Below are positions 15,658-23,136 of a DNA stretch of 33,761 bases, in pieces. The notes below the pieces were generated by a model, which was not told where the DNA came from, did no database searches, and worked only from the letters and a program-made list of their open reading frames with translations. The DNA lies in the NCBI GenBank assembly GCA_013205435.1, contig JABMMX010000136.1:1-33761 (forward strand). Reading direction: 5' to 3'. A program made the position numbers and the translations under genes. This DNA is from Deltaproteobacteria bacterium. Its GTDB lineage: Bacteria > Myxococcota_A > Bradymonadia > REDH01. Each line of letters starts with the position of its first letter. Position 1 is the stretch's first letter.

Positions 15658-16017
15658 ATGAGCGTAAAAGTCCGTATGCAGCGCCACGGCGCCAAGAAGC
15701 GCCCGTACTACCGTATCGTCGTCGCCGACTCCCACTCGCCGCGTGACGGCAAGTTCCTGGAGCTCGTTGGCACCTACGATCCCAGCCGCAGCCCCGCCCT
15801 GCTCGACATCAAGCTCGACCGCGTGGAGCACTGGATTGGCCTTGGCGCGCAGCCCTCGGACACCGTTCGCACCCTGATCAACCGCCTCAAGCGCGGTCTG
15901 ACCCAGACCCGCGCCGAGCGCGATGCCTCGCAGAAGGAGGCCCTCCAGGCCGCCCGCAAGGCTACCTACGAGAACGCAAAGGCTGTCGAGGCTCCCTCCA
16001 TGTCGGCCTCCGAATAA
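15658..16017 (+). CDS. rpsP: 30S ribosomal protein S16
   Basis: A 119-residue protein. The first 80 residues match S16 throughout, with VRMQRHGAKKRPYYRIVVADS and DGKFLELVGTYDP near the start. The last 35-40 residues are an Ala/Glu/Lys-rich helical extension beyond the usual 80-90, as in some other deltaproteobacterial and actinobacterial S16 proteins. It is the first gene of the conserved S16-KH-RimM-TrmD-L19 row. The start is ATG at 15658, where homology begins; no good ribosome site is visible. It belongs to the 30S body and contacts 16S rRNA. Confidence 0.97.
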   Translation: MSVKVRMQRHGAKKRPYYRIVVADSHSPRDGKFLELVGTYDPSRSPALLDIKLDRVEHWIGLGAQPSDTVRTLINRLKRGLTQTRAERDASQKEALQAARKATYENAKAVEAPSMSASE

Positions 16018-16032
16018 GTCGAGAGGCGCGCC

Positions 16033-16281
16033 ATGGCGGATTTCAAACTCGAACCCTTGGCGCGCATCCTCATGGAGCCCATCGTTAGCGGTGAGGCGAC
16101 CATGACCTTCACCGAAGAGACCGACGCGGCCAACAACAAGCTGCTCGTGACCGTCTCCGCTGGCGAGCTCGGCCGCCTCATCGGCACCCGCGGCGCCACC
16201 GCGCAGGCCATCCGCCGCGTGCTCGATTTCGGCGCCGCCCAGCAGGGTCGCCGCTGCTCCATCGATGTCGTCGAATCCTAA
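16033..16281 (+). CDS. khpA: KH-domain RNA-binding protein KhpA
   Basis: An 82-residue protein of the KhpA/YlqC (UPF0109) family. The single KH domain carries the RNA-binding GxxG loop as LIGTRGATAQAIRRVL (about 50-65). KhpA usually pairs with KhpB to bind RNA. The gene sits in its standard place between rpsP and rimM. GAGAGG precedes the ATG. Its last 17 bases overlap the start of rimM, which suggests translational coupling. Confidence 0.93.
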   Translation: MADFKLEPLARILMEPIVSGEATMTFTEETDAANNKLLVTVSAGELGRLIGTRGATAQAIRRVLDFGAAQQGRRCSIDVVES

Positions 16282-16783
16282 CGACGCGCTCATCCCTGTC
16301 GGCCGTCTGGGCAAACCGCACGGACTCCGCGGGCAGCTTACGCTCCACCTCCACCATCCGGACTCTGACCGGATCTGGAAGGCCAAGTCGCTCGTCATCC
16401 GTGACGCCGCCGGCGACCGCACTGTGCAGGTTGAACGGCTCGAACGGGTCACCAAGGGCGGCCTCGTCTCGCTTGCGGGCTGCACCAGCCGCGAGGCCGC
16501 CGACGCCCTCGTCCACGCGGAGGTGCTCGTGCCGAGCAACTTCTTCCCGCCTCTGCCAGAGGGCGATGGCTACTACGCCTTCCAACTCGAGGGGCTCACG
16601 GCACTTTCAGAGACAGGCGAAAAGCTAGGCGTGGTCGCCACGCTCACCTCCTTCGGTGCCGGCGATATTCTGGTCGTGGATGTCCCGGGCGACAGCTGGC
16701 TCCTCCCCTTCGCCGAACCCTACGTCGGGCTGGTAGACTTGGTGGCCCGCACGGTCGTGGTGCGTCCACTGGACGACATATGA
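16265..16783 (+). CDS. rimM: Ribosome maturation factor RimM
   Basis: Helps the 30S head mature by binding ribosomal protein S19. It is 172 residues with the usual two barrels: an N-terminal RimM barrel (IPVGRLGKPHGLRGQL near residues 10-25) and a C-terminal PRC-like barrel (about 100-168, including GDILVVDV, LPFAEPYV and the final VVRPLD). ATG at 16265 lies inside khpA, overlapping it by 17 bases, and the TGA overlaps the trmD ATG (ATGA). Both junctions indicate coupled translation. Confidence 0.95.
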   Translation: MSSNPNDALIPVGRLGKPHGLRGQLTLHLHHPDSDRIWKAKSLVIRDAAGDRTVQVERLERVTKGGLVSLAGCTSREAADALVHAEVLVPSNFFPPLPEGDGYYAFQLEGLTALSETGEKLGVVATLTSFGAGDILVVDVPGDSWLLPFAEPYVGLVDLVARTVVVRPLDDI

Positions 16784-17580
16784 GCGACCGCGCCGCATTC
16801 GGCGTTGGGCTGGTGACCCTCTTCCCCGAGTTCTTCGCCGGTCCGCTCTCGCTCAGCATCCCAGGTCGCGCCGAAGCGGCCGGTGCGGCGCGCTGGTCCT
16901 ACTTCAACCCGCGCGACTTCTCGACTGGGCGCCACCGAACGGTGGACGACGCCCCTTACGGGGGAGGCGCGGGCATGGTCATGCGCCCCACCGAGCTTGG
17001 GGCCGCGGTCGAGGCCGCGCGTGCAGCCATGCCAGGCGCTCCCGTGATTCTCATGACACCGCAGGGACGCCCCGTCAGCCAGCAGCTGGTGGGCGAACTC
17101 GCGGGTGGGGCGGGCATGATTCTGGTCTGTGGCAGGTACGAGGGCGTCGACGAGCGGTTCGTGGAGCGTCATGTGGACCTTGAGATCTGCGTGGGCGAGG
17201 CGGTGCTCTCGGGCGGAGAGCCGGCGGCGCTCTGCCTGCTCGATGCCGTGGTGCGGCTCCTTCCCGGGGTGCTTGGCAACGCCTCGTCGTTGGAGCAGGA
17301 GAGCTTCGGGAGCGACCGGCTCGAGTATCCGCAGTTCACCCGTCCAGTCGCCTTCGAGGGGCTCGGCGTGCCCGAAGTGTTGAGCGGTGGCGACCACGCC
17401 GCAGTGGCGCGCTGGCGTCAGAAGGCGGGGCTGTTGCGGACGATTGCGCGACGCCCCGACCTGCTCGAGCGCACACCTCTTAGCGCAGCGGAGCAGAAGC
17501 TGCTGGACGACAGAAGGGTGGAGGTGGAGGCTTGGCTCTACGGAGCTCGCCACCGCCTCGCGGGCGACGAACCCACTTGA
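16780..17580 (+). CDS. trmD: tRNA (guanine37-N1)-methyltransferase TrmD
   Basis: Methylates G37 next to the anticodon to prevent frameshifting. It is a SPOUT-class trefoil-knot enzyme using S-adenosylmethionine. The protein has 266 residues. Key motifs are TLFPEFF near the N-terminus, DDAPYGGGAGMVM, GRYEGVDER (118-126), and VGEAVLSGGEPAAL in the knot; the family's common GDYVLSGGE reads GEAVLSGGE here. HRLAGDEP ends the protein. The start is fixed by the ATGA overlap with rimM. The TGA stop lies inside the -35 box of the candidate rplS promoter. Confidence 0.97.
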   Translation: MSDRAAFGVGLVTLFPEFFAGPLSLSIPGRAEAAGAARWSYFNPRDFSTGRHRTVDDAPYGGGAGMVMRPTELGAAVEAARAAMPGAPVILMTPQGRPVSQQLVGELAGGAGMILVCGRYEGVDERFVERHVDLEICVGEAVLSGGEPAALCLLDAVVRLLPGVLGNASSLEQESFGSDRLEYPQFTRPVAFEGLGVPEVLSGGDHAAVARWRQKAGLLRTIARRPDLLERTPLSAAEQKLLDDRRVEVEAWLYGARHRLAGDEPT

Positions 17581-17604
17581 CGCAAAGGCGTTATCGTGTA
17601 TGCT
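17577..17604 (+). promoter_or_regulatory. Candidate internal promoter for rplS
   Basis: TTGACG (17577-17582), 16 bases, TATGCT (17599-17604). The -35 overlaps the trmD stop codon. It would give rplS an extra transcript with a leader of about 60 bases, consistent with the need for more L19 than TrmD. Confidence 0.5.
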
Positions 17605-17670
17605 CCAGCGCCCCTCCTCTTGTCTGTTCAGGCTATGAGGGCTCTGCCCCTGTTGTTAGAGAAGAGTGCC

Positions 17671-18045
17671 ATGAGCGTACATCCCCTCGTGAAGAAGATT
17701 GAAGACTCCGAGTGCCGCACGGCGAAGGGCCAGGAGGCCCTCCCCGAGTTCCGCGCAGGTGACACCGTTCGCGTGCATGTGCGCATCGTCGACGGCGAAA
17801 AGGAGCGTGTCCAGGCCTACGAAGGCGTGGTTATCGCCATGGGTGGATCGGGCAACCGTCGCGCCTTCACCGTCCGTAAGGTCAGCTACGGCGTGGGCGT
17901 TGAGCGTATCTTCCCCTTCCACAGCCCCCGCGTCGCTCAGGTTGAAGTGCTCCGCCGCGGTAAGGTCCGTCGCGCCAAGCTCCACTACCTGCGCAACCTC
18001 AAGGGCAAGGCCGCGCGTATCAAGGAACTTCGCGACTTCAACTAG
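17671..18045 (+). CDS. rplS: 50S ribosomal protein L19
   Basis: A 124-residue protein of normal length. The family is clear from [50 protein letters not shown] and [20 protein letters not shown] (consecutive pieces of the L19 fold). It lies at the 30S-50S interface. ATG at 17671 is chosen because homology begins there; an in-frame upstream GTG at 17596 would lie within the candidate promoter. It is preceded by a 90-base gap after trmD. Confidence 0.97.
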   Translation: MSVHPLVKKIEDSECRTAKGQEALPEFRAGDTVRVHVRIVDGEKERVQAYEGVVIAMGGSGNRRAFTVRKVSYGVGVERIFPFHSPRVAQVEVLRRGKVRRAKLHYLRNLKGKAARIKELRDFN

Positions 18046-18052
18046 CCGAAGG

Positions 18053-18082
18053 TTGCGGGGTCGCTCTCTGGGCGACTAGTCT
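18053..18082 (+). promoter_or_regulatory. Candidate promoter giving a leaderless transcript
   Basis: TTGCGG (18053-18058), 18 bases, TAGTCT (18077-18082). Seven bases later comes the ATG at 18090, which has no ribosome site, so transcription could start on the ATG itself. The spacer contains a small GTCGC/GCGAC stem (18060-18076) that could be a weak stop for rplS transcripts. Confidence 0.35.
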
Positions 18083-18089
18083 CTCCTGC

Positions 18090-19820
18090 ATGAGGCTCCG
18101 CTCCTTTCAGTTGTTTGACACATCGGGCTCAACGCTTGTGGCGTTCGAGTCCGATGGTCGTTTTTGCGAGCCGATTGTGGCCACGCTCTGGCTTCACCGG
18201 CTGCCACTCCTGCTGCGAAGCCTCGTTCAGCCCCTATCGGTAGGCGATGACGAGCTCCTCGTTGCCTTATCCGGCGAGGTCGGATTTCGCTGGCAGTTTG
18301 AGGCCGAACTGCCAAGCCTGCAGTTCCGTATCGGCCGAGGCGTTGCGCAGGGTTCGGTGAGACTCGAAGTCCCCGACGGTCAGCAGGGCTGGCGGCAGGT
18401 CGCGCTGGGCGCCGAGGCCGTCGACGATCGGCTTGCGCGCAGGCTCGCCCTCGAACAGGCTGGCGCTGTGGCTGCGCTCTGGTTCGGGGCCGGACCTGCG
18501 ATTGCAGACCTCTCCGCCGTCTCTGCCGATGGTGAGCGCCCCGACTGGCTTGAGGTCGTCGACACGCGGCGCTCCACCTCGCAGGGTGCTGCCACGGCGC
18601 CACCCAACACCGCTCTTGCAGCGCTCGTCGAAGAGCTGCGGCAGACGCGCGTGAGCGACGCACTTGCTGCCGCAGAGAGCCGGCTCATGATGGTGAGCCT
18701 TGCCTTCTCGGTCGAAGACGACGGTATGGTGCAACTGCATGCCGACCTTGAGCGCGCAAGCAAAGCTGTTGCCTCTCTTGGGCCGATCCGTCGGCTCTCG
18801 GACGAGGAGGAGGAGCTGCTTGCCAGTAGTGCCCCGCCGCCGGCGCCCGCACGTCCTCCGCTGGGTGAGGCGCTCAAGGTCTGGTGGCAGGCAGAGTCTC
18901 GCGCCTGGGTGCCGGTCTTGGTGGGCAAACTGCTCGCGCTGGCGCTCTTTGCTGGTGCTGCCGCAGGTAGTCGAACGATGGGCAAGATGTTGCCGCTCAA
19001 TGTCCTGCTGCTCGCGTGGGCCGCCTGGGGCGCAAACCGGCTCTTCGACCGTCGTGCGACCGGTCGGCCGCTGATGACCCCGCTCTTCATCCGGCAGGCC
19101 GACCCAGTCGGCGACGCCCGTGCGGCGCTTGTCGAGGAGCTTGGCTGCGACTCGGTGGAGGAGCTGGACGAACGCAACAGACAGCGGGAGATCGCGGAGG
19201 AGCGCCGTGAGCGGGCGGAGCTGTCGCTGACCAGCATGGGCGGCGCGGTGGGTACTTCCGCAGCACCTAGCGAGGGGCTCTCGCCAGAGCGTATCCGACA
19301 GGCCCGCGCGCGGCTGGTCGTCTCGGGCCGGACCGCTGCGACGATCGAGCATGAGCTACGAAGCATGGGGTTCGAGCCAGAGGCGCTGCTTCAGCTGGAG
19401 GGCACGGCAGCTCTCACCGATGCGCTGGCGCCGCTCCGGGAGGCAGGACGAACGCTCGGGCTCTGGACGGAGTCGGCTCCTGCTCCCGAGTTGCTCTCAC
19501 CGTGGACCGCAGTGCTGCGGCAGACGCTCGGCCGTGAGGTCATCGAAGTCGCATCAGGGCCGGCCGGCGCGGCGCCGCTGTTTCGCGACAGCGCAGGCCC
19601 CGTCGTACTCACCCCAGGCGAGGCCACGCGGGCATTGGCGCTGCTCCGCATCGTCATGGTTCGGGCGGCGGTCTCTCGGCGCAAAGAGGGGGCGCTGGCG
19701 GTGATGGTGACGGCCGGGATGCTCGCCGGCGCAGAGGCGGCAGAGAGGCGGCAGTGGCGGAAGGTGCTCGCAGAGCTCTCGCCCTCGCTGCAGGTGATCT
19801 GTCTCGAGGCGGTCGGGTGA
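18090..19820 (+). CDS. Membrane protein resembling a degenerate SMC/YhaN-type ATPase
   Basis: A 576-residue protein I cannot name. The N-terminus (MRLRSFQL, then a beta-rich stretch) has the look of the first strands of RecF/SMC/YhaN ATPases, but the place for Walker A (about 26-45) reads PIVATLWLHRLPLLLRS, without GxxxxGK[ST]. Two hydrophobic segments lie in the middle (275-292 and 300-318), flanked by charged helices. The C-terminus has LTPGEATRALALLRIVMVRAA (507-527), like the LSGG-type signature helix. It is followed by a hydrophobic strand without the Walker B acid pair (ALAVMVTAG, 535-543) and by LQVICLEA near the end, like the last strand before the H-loop. So it is probably a membrane-anchored pseudo-ATPase; this is inference. 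The gene sits between rplS and rnhB and shares GTGA with rnhB. Confidence 0.7.
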   Translation: MRLRSFQLFDTSGSTLVAFESDGRFCEPIVATLWLHRLPLLLRSLVQPLSVGDDELLVALSGEVGFRWQFEAELPSLQFRIGRGVAQGSVRLEVPDGQQGWRQVALGAEAVDDRLARRLALEQAGAVAALWFGAGPAIADLSAVSADGERPDWLEVVDTRRSTSQGAATAPPNTALAALVEELRQTRVSDALAAAESRLMMVSLAFSVEDDGMVQLHADLERASKAVASLGPIRRLSDEEEELLASSAPPPAPARPPLGEALKVWWQAESRAWVPVLVGKLLALALFAGAAAGSRTMGKMLPLNVLLLAWAAWGANRLFDRRATGRPLMTPLFIRQADPVGDARAALVEELGCDSVEELDERNRQREIAEERRERAELSLTSMGGAVGTSAAPSEGLSPERIRQARARLVVSGRTAATIEHELRSMGFEPEALLQLEGTAALTDALAPLREAGRTLGLWTESAPAPELLSPWTAVLRQTLGREVIEVASGPAGAAPLFRDSAGPVVLTPGEATRALALLRIVMVRAAVSRRKEGALAVMVTAGMLAGAEAAERRQWRKVLAELSPSLQVICLEAVG

Positions 19821-20491
19821 GCCAGCTGGAGTTGGGGCTCTCACGCGGCCCGATGGGGCAGGTCGATCTGGAGGCCTTTGGGCAGGGCTACGACATCATC
19901 ATCGGGGTCGATGAGGCGGGTCGTGGTCCGCTCGCCGGGCCGGTGAGTACGGCGGGTATCGCGGTAACGCGCGCGCAGTGGGAGCAGCTCGAAGGGGTGA
20001 ACGACTCCAAACAGATGACGGCGGCCGGTCGTGCTGCGTGGGAGAGGCGCCTGCTGCTCCTGGGCGGCTGGCACCAGGTCGATCTCGCTGCCGAAGAGAT
20101 CGACCGGATGAACATCCTCGCGGCGTCGCTGGAGGGGATGCGGCGTTGCGCGGAGGCGCTCTGCGCGGGGCACACGGGCTCTCGGGTGCTGGTGCTGGTC
20201 GACGGCAACCATGGCCTGCGGTCGTTTGCGGGGGCGCAGCAACCGCTTGTTAAGGGCGATGCACGGAGCCGGGTGATTGCTGCTGCGTCGGTGCTGGCGA
20301 AGGAGCATCGCGATCGCGAAATGGCCCGTCTGGAGGCCCTCTACCCGGGCTACGGCTTTGGCAAGCACAAGGGCTATCCTACGCCGGCCCACCTTCGGGC
20401 ACTCTCCGAACTTGGTCCATCGCCTGTGCATCGGCTGAGTTATGCGCCTGTTGCGTTGTCAGCTGCAACATCGGCCGCGCGCCGCCGATAA
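19817..20491 (+). CDS. rnhB: Ribonuclease HII
   Basis: Cleaves the RNA strand of RNA-DNA hybrids and removes single ribonucleotides from DNA. GTG at 19817 (GTGA overlap with the upstream gene) gives 224 residues. The catalytic motif is GVDEAGRGPLAGPV (30-43, D32/E33); other acids are D129 in LVDGNH and D166 in EHRDRE. IAAASVLAK (154-162) and HRLSYAPV near the C-terminus are family hallmarks. ATG at 19853 is an alternative start that would leave little ahead of the first strand. Its neighbour yraN is the usual partner in many genomes. Confidence 0.95.
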   Translation: MSQLELGLSRGPMGQVDLEAFGQGYDIIIGVDEAGRGPLAGPVSTAGIAVTRAQWEQLEGVNDSKQMTAAGRAAWERRLLLLGGWHQVDLAAEEIDRMNILAASLEGMRRCAEALCAGHTGSRVLVLVDGNHGLRSFAGAQQPLVKGDARSRVIAAASVLAKEHRDREMARLEALYPGYGFGKHKGYPTPAHLRALSELGPSPVHRLSYAPVALSAATSAARRR

Positions 20492-20523
20492 TGTACCATC
20501 GACACTTCGTCGGAGGAGGCATG

Positions 20524-20892
20524 ATGGACCGGCGATTGGAAGATGGAGCGCGGGGCGAGGCAATCGCAGCCGAGATGTTGGAGCGGGCAGGCATGCGGGT
20601 GGTGGCGCGCAATGTGCGCTATCGAGTCGGGGAGCTCGACATCATCGCCGAGGACGAAGGGACGCTGGTCTTCGTCGAGGTGCGGTCGCGATGGCGGCGT
20701 AACGGGCCGCGCGCCGAAGACACGGTGACCTTTGGAAAGCAGCGTCGGTTGTCGAAGGCGGCGCTGCTCTTCTGGAGGCTCTATCGGGGGCCGTGCCGGC
20801 GTGCGCGCTTCGATGTGATCGCAGTGGATCTAGCGCGGGGGCAGGTCGCGGCCCACCATCGTGCAGCCTTCGAGCTGCGCGAAGGCGGTTAG
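20524..20892 (+). CDS. yraN: YraN/UPF0102 family endonuclease-like protein
   Basis: A 122-residue protein of the YraN family, whose fold is that of Holliday-junction-resolvase-like nucleases; its role is not well known. The core motif GELDIIAEDEGTLVFVEVRSR (read as GELDII, then FVEVRSR) includes the Glu-Asp-Glu set of the nuclease fold. RFDVIAVD near residues 100-107 is the conserved distal strand. ATG at 20524 is chosen because GGAGG sits 7 bases upstream; an earlier ATG at 20491 overlaps the rnhB stop and ATG at 20521 is too close to the ribosome site. Its TAG overlaps the stop of the convergent lipoprotein gene. Confidence 0.92.
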   Translation: MDRRLEDGARGEAIAAEMLERAGMRVVARNVRYRVGELDIIAEDEGTLVFVEVRSRWRRNGPRAEDTVTFGKQRRLSKAALLFWRLYRGPCRRARFDVIAVDLARGQVAAHHRAAFELREGG

Positions 20893-21227
20893 TTGAGCGC
20901 GCGCTCGAAGATGGCGTCCGGAACGCAGAAGCCGAGCTCAGCGCTAGCCGGGCGGTCGCAGACCGAGCCGGACGGGCAACTTCCGGCGTCGTCGGGGTTG
21001 CAGGTCTGGGTGCAGAAGCCTTCCGAACCTACGTAGGTGGCGCAGAGACGTGTGCTACAGTCTGCGGAGCGCTCGTAGAGGCAGACCTCTGAGGTGAGCG
21101 CCGTGCTATCGTCGGCACAGAGGTCGGCGATGGGAGCGGGGAGTTCGCAGGCATCACCCACCTCTTCGTCGCCACAGGCGGTCAGAAGGAGCGTGGTCGC
21201 GACAAGGAGGAACCAGGCCTTGAGCAT
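20889..21227 (-). CDS. Small Cys-rich lipoprotein, unknown function
   Basis: A 112-residue protein with a lipoprotein signal peptide (lipobox LTAC, Cys18). The mature part has many Cys residues in the spacing seen in Myxococcota secreted proteins (CELP, LCADD, VCLY, DCSTRLC, FCTQTCN, CPSGSVC, FCVP), presumably as disulfides. The GS.CPSG..C element also occurs in other deltaproteobacterial surface proteins. No enzyme motif is present. It is transcribed alone, divergent from the TPR cluster and convergent with yraN, with which it shares its stop. Export is well supported; function is unknown. Confidence 0.8.
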   Translation of the reverse strand: MLKAWFLLVATTLLLTACGDEEVGDACELPAPIADLCADDSTALTSEVCLYERSADCSTRLCATYVGSEGFCTQTCNPDDAGSCPSGSVCDRPASAELGFCVPDAIFERALN

Positions 21228-21277
21228 GGGGGCGCATCGAGAGAGGTGGAGGCGGGAATCTCCCCGCGCAGGGTAGT

Positions 21278-21306
21278 CTTTTGCCCCCGTCGCGTTCGGA
21301 TGTCAA
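21278..21306 (-). promoter_or_regulatory. Possible promoter for the Cys-rich lipoprotein
   Basis: A perfect minus-strand TTGACA (21306-21301). At 17 bases the -10 position reads CAAAAG, which is poor; AAGACT is three bases further on. Only the -35 is convincing. Confidence 0.25.
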
Positions 21307-21350
21307 ACGAAGTCGATAGGGCCGCTGCGCGATGCGAGGGGAGGTCCCGC

Positions 21351-21380
21351 TTGACACTCCATTTTGCACAGGGGTAGAGA
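21351..21380 (+). promoter_or_regulatory. Candidate promoter for the TPR/Glt-like cluster
   Basis: TTGACA (21351-21356), 18 bases, TAGAGA (21375-21380), followed by an AT-rich stretch. This is one of the best promoter matches in the window, about 75 bases ahead of the likely start at 21464. Confidence 0.55.
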
Positions 21381-21463
21381 AACAATTTCGTGCAAATCGA
21401 ACTTCAATCAGCGAAGGTTGGATGCTGATGTGCGGAGTTGAACTTACGAGCGGTGGTACGAGC

Positions 21464-23116
21464 ATGTTCGATGACTCGAAGTCGATGATGAGGCGCATGT
21501 CGGCGCTGGCTGGCGTTGCCCTGATGACGGGCTTTCATGCCAATGCAGCGGCACAGGAGCAGCCGGCCCCCGCAGAGCCTGCGGCGGCGGAGTCGTGGGG
21601 CGACGAGGGCGGGTTCGAGTTCGACACGCAGGAGGCGCAGCCGGTAGGTGATGCGACGCCGGTCGCCCGCCTGATGGACGAGGGTCTCAAGCGTCTGGCC
21701 CGAGAGGACTTTGCCGGTGCGGCAGCCTCGTTCTGGTCGGTGCTGCAGGACCCCGACATCTCGGCCGATGCGATTCGTCCGCGGGCGCAGTTCGAGATGG
21801 GCAAGGCGCTCATGAAGCTGAAGATGTACGAAGGAGCGACGGTCTTTTTTGAAGAGATCGTGCGCGCGGGTCCCGTTCATCCCTACTTCGAGGCGACGGC
21901 GCCGTGGATGATGTTGCTGTCGCGCCGGGTGCCTGGCGACCCTGCGATGCTGAGCCGTATCTCGGCGTTCGGCTCGCTGTTTCCGGATCGCATCGACGCG
22001 AAGTACCGTGACGAGATGGCCTTCCTGCTTGGGCAGTATGCCTTCAACCAGGGCGAGTTGGAGAGCGCGCTCAGCTACTTTGCGCTGGTATCCCCCGACT
22101 CCACCTTCTGGGCGCGATCGCTTTACTACAAGGGCATTACCTATGTCCGTCAGTACGATGCGCAGCCGGCGGTCGATGCCTTCAAGGCGCTTCTGGCGCT
22201 CGACGGCAAGGGCGCAGAGGCTGCAGAGGGCAAGCGGCTGAACGAGATGGCGATGCTTGCGATGGCTCGGACCTTCTACTCGACGGGCGAGTTTGAGAAG
22301 TCGCTCCGACTCTTCGAAGGGATTCCGCTCGGCAGCTCCACCTGGCTGGACGCGCTGTTTGAGTCTTCGTGGGCCCACTTCCAGCTCGAACAGTCGAACC
22401 GCGCGCTCGGCAATCTTCACAGCCTCAACTCGCCCTTCTTCAGCGCGCAGTACTACCCCGAGGCGCCGATTCTTCAGGCGGTCATTCTGTTCGAGAGCTG
22501 CCGCTACACCGGCGTTCGCAAGACGCTTGACCTCTTCGATGATGTCTACGCACCGCTGCTTCAGCAGCTCGAGGCGTTGGCGACGGAGCGGACTTCGGAT
22601 CTTGACTACTTCGCTTTCTATGAGGCCTCTGAATCCCAGTTGGCGGCCGACTTCGACCCCCGCCTGCAGCAGATCACGCGCGCGGCGCTCTCGGATCGCA
22701 GCGTCCGCGAGGCGGAGGCTTTTGTGCGTCAGGTGGAGTCGGAGCGCGCTGCGCTTTCGAAGCTGCCGGCGGAGGTTGTCGCGGGACCCTTCGGGCAGTA
22801 CCTGGGTGGCAAACTCGACGGTGAGTTGGGGCTTGCTCAGACCAACCTGGGTGGTCTTGTGCGTCGGCGGATGGAGCGTATCACAGGCGAACTTCGGACG
22901 AAGCGGCGGGAGGCGGAGGCAATCCGCGTAGAGGTCGATCTCTCGGAGGCGTCGCTGTTGAAGGCGCAGAAGGCGATGGGCGCGGTGGGCGAGGTTCCGG
23001 ATGTTGTCTCGGAGACGCGTCCGGAGTGGTACCAGATGGCTTGGCCGTTCGAGAAGGAGTACTGGCGCGACGAGCTCGGCCACTACTCCTACCACATTGC
23101 GTCGAAGTGCCGCTGA
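21464..23116 (+). CDS. Periplasmic TPR-repeat protein, first gene of the Glt-like cluster
   Basis: A 550-residue protein with a signal peptide (MMRRMSALAGVALMTG, probable cleavage after NAAA) and a Pro/Glu-rich linker. Helical TPR-like repeats follow at about 50-330; for example, FEMGKALMKLKMYEGATVFF and LLGQYAFNQGELESALSYF are consecutive hairpins. The last 120 residues are charged and probably coiled-coil. ATG at 21464 gives the most natural signal peptide; ATGs at 21422, 21428 and 21485 are alternatives, and GAAGG lies ahead of 21422. It precedes the AgmU-like gene by 20 bases, so the two form an operon. It has no clear counterpart in the Myxococcus glt row that I know. Confidence 0.8.
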   Translation: MFDDSKSMMRRMSALAGVALMTGFHANAAAQEQPAPAEPAAAESWGDEGGFEFDTQEAQPVGDATPVARLMDEGLKRLAREDFAGAAASFWSVLQDPDISADAIRPRAQFEMGKALMKLKMYEGATVFFEEIVRAGPVHPYFEATAPWMMLLSRRVPGDPAMLSRISAFGSLFPDRIDAKYRDEMAFLLGQYAFNQGELESALSYFALVSPDSTFWARSLYYKGITYVRQYDAQPAVDAFKALLALDGKGAEAAEGKRLNEMAMLAMARTFYSTGEFEKSLRLFEGIPLGSSTWLDALFESSWAHFQLEQSNRALGNLHSLNSPFFSAQYYPEAPILQAVILFESCRYTGVRKTLDLFDDVYAPLLQQLEALATERTSDLDYFAFYEASESQLAADFDPRLQQITRAALSDRSVREAEAFVRQVESERAALSKLPAEVVAGPFGQYLGGKLDGELGLAQTNLGGLVRRRMERITGELRTKRREAEAIRVEVDLSEASLLKAQKAMGAVGEVPDVVSETRPEWYQMAWPFEKEYWRDELGHYSYHIASKCR

Positions 23117-23136
23117 TGCGGCAAGGGAGCGGGAAT

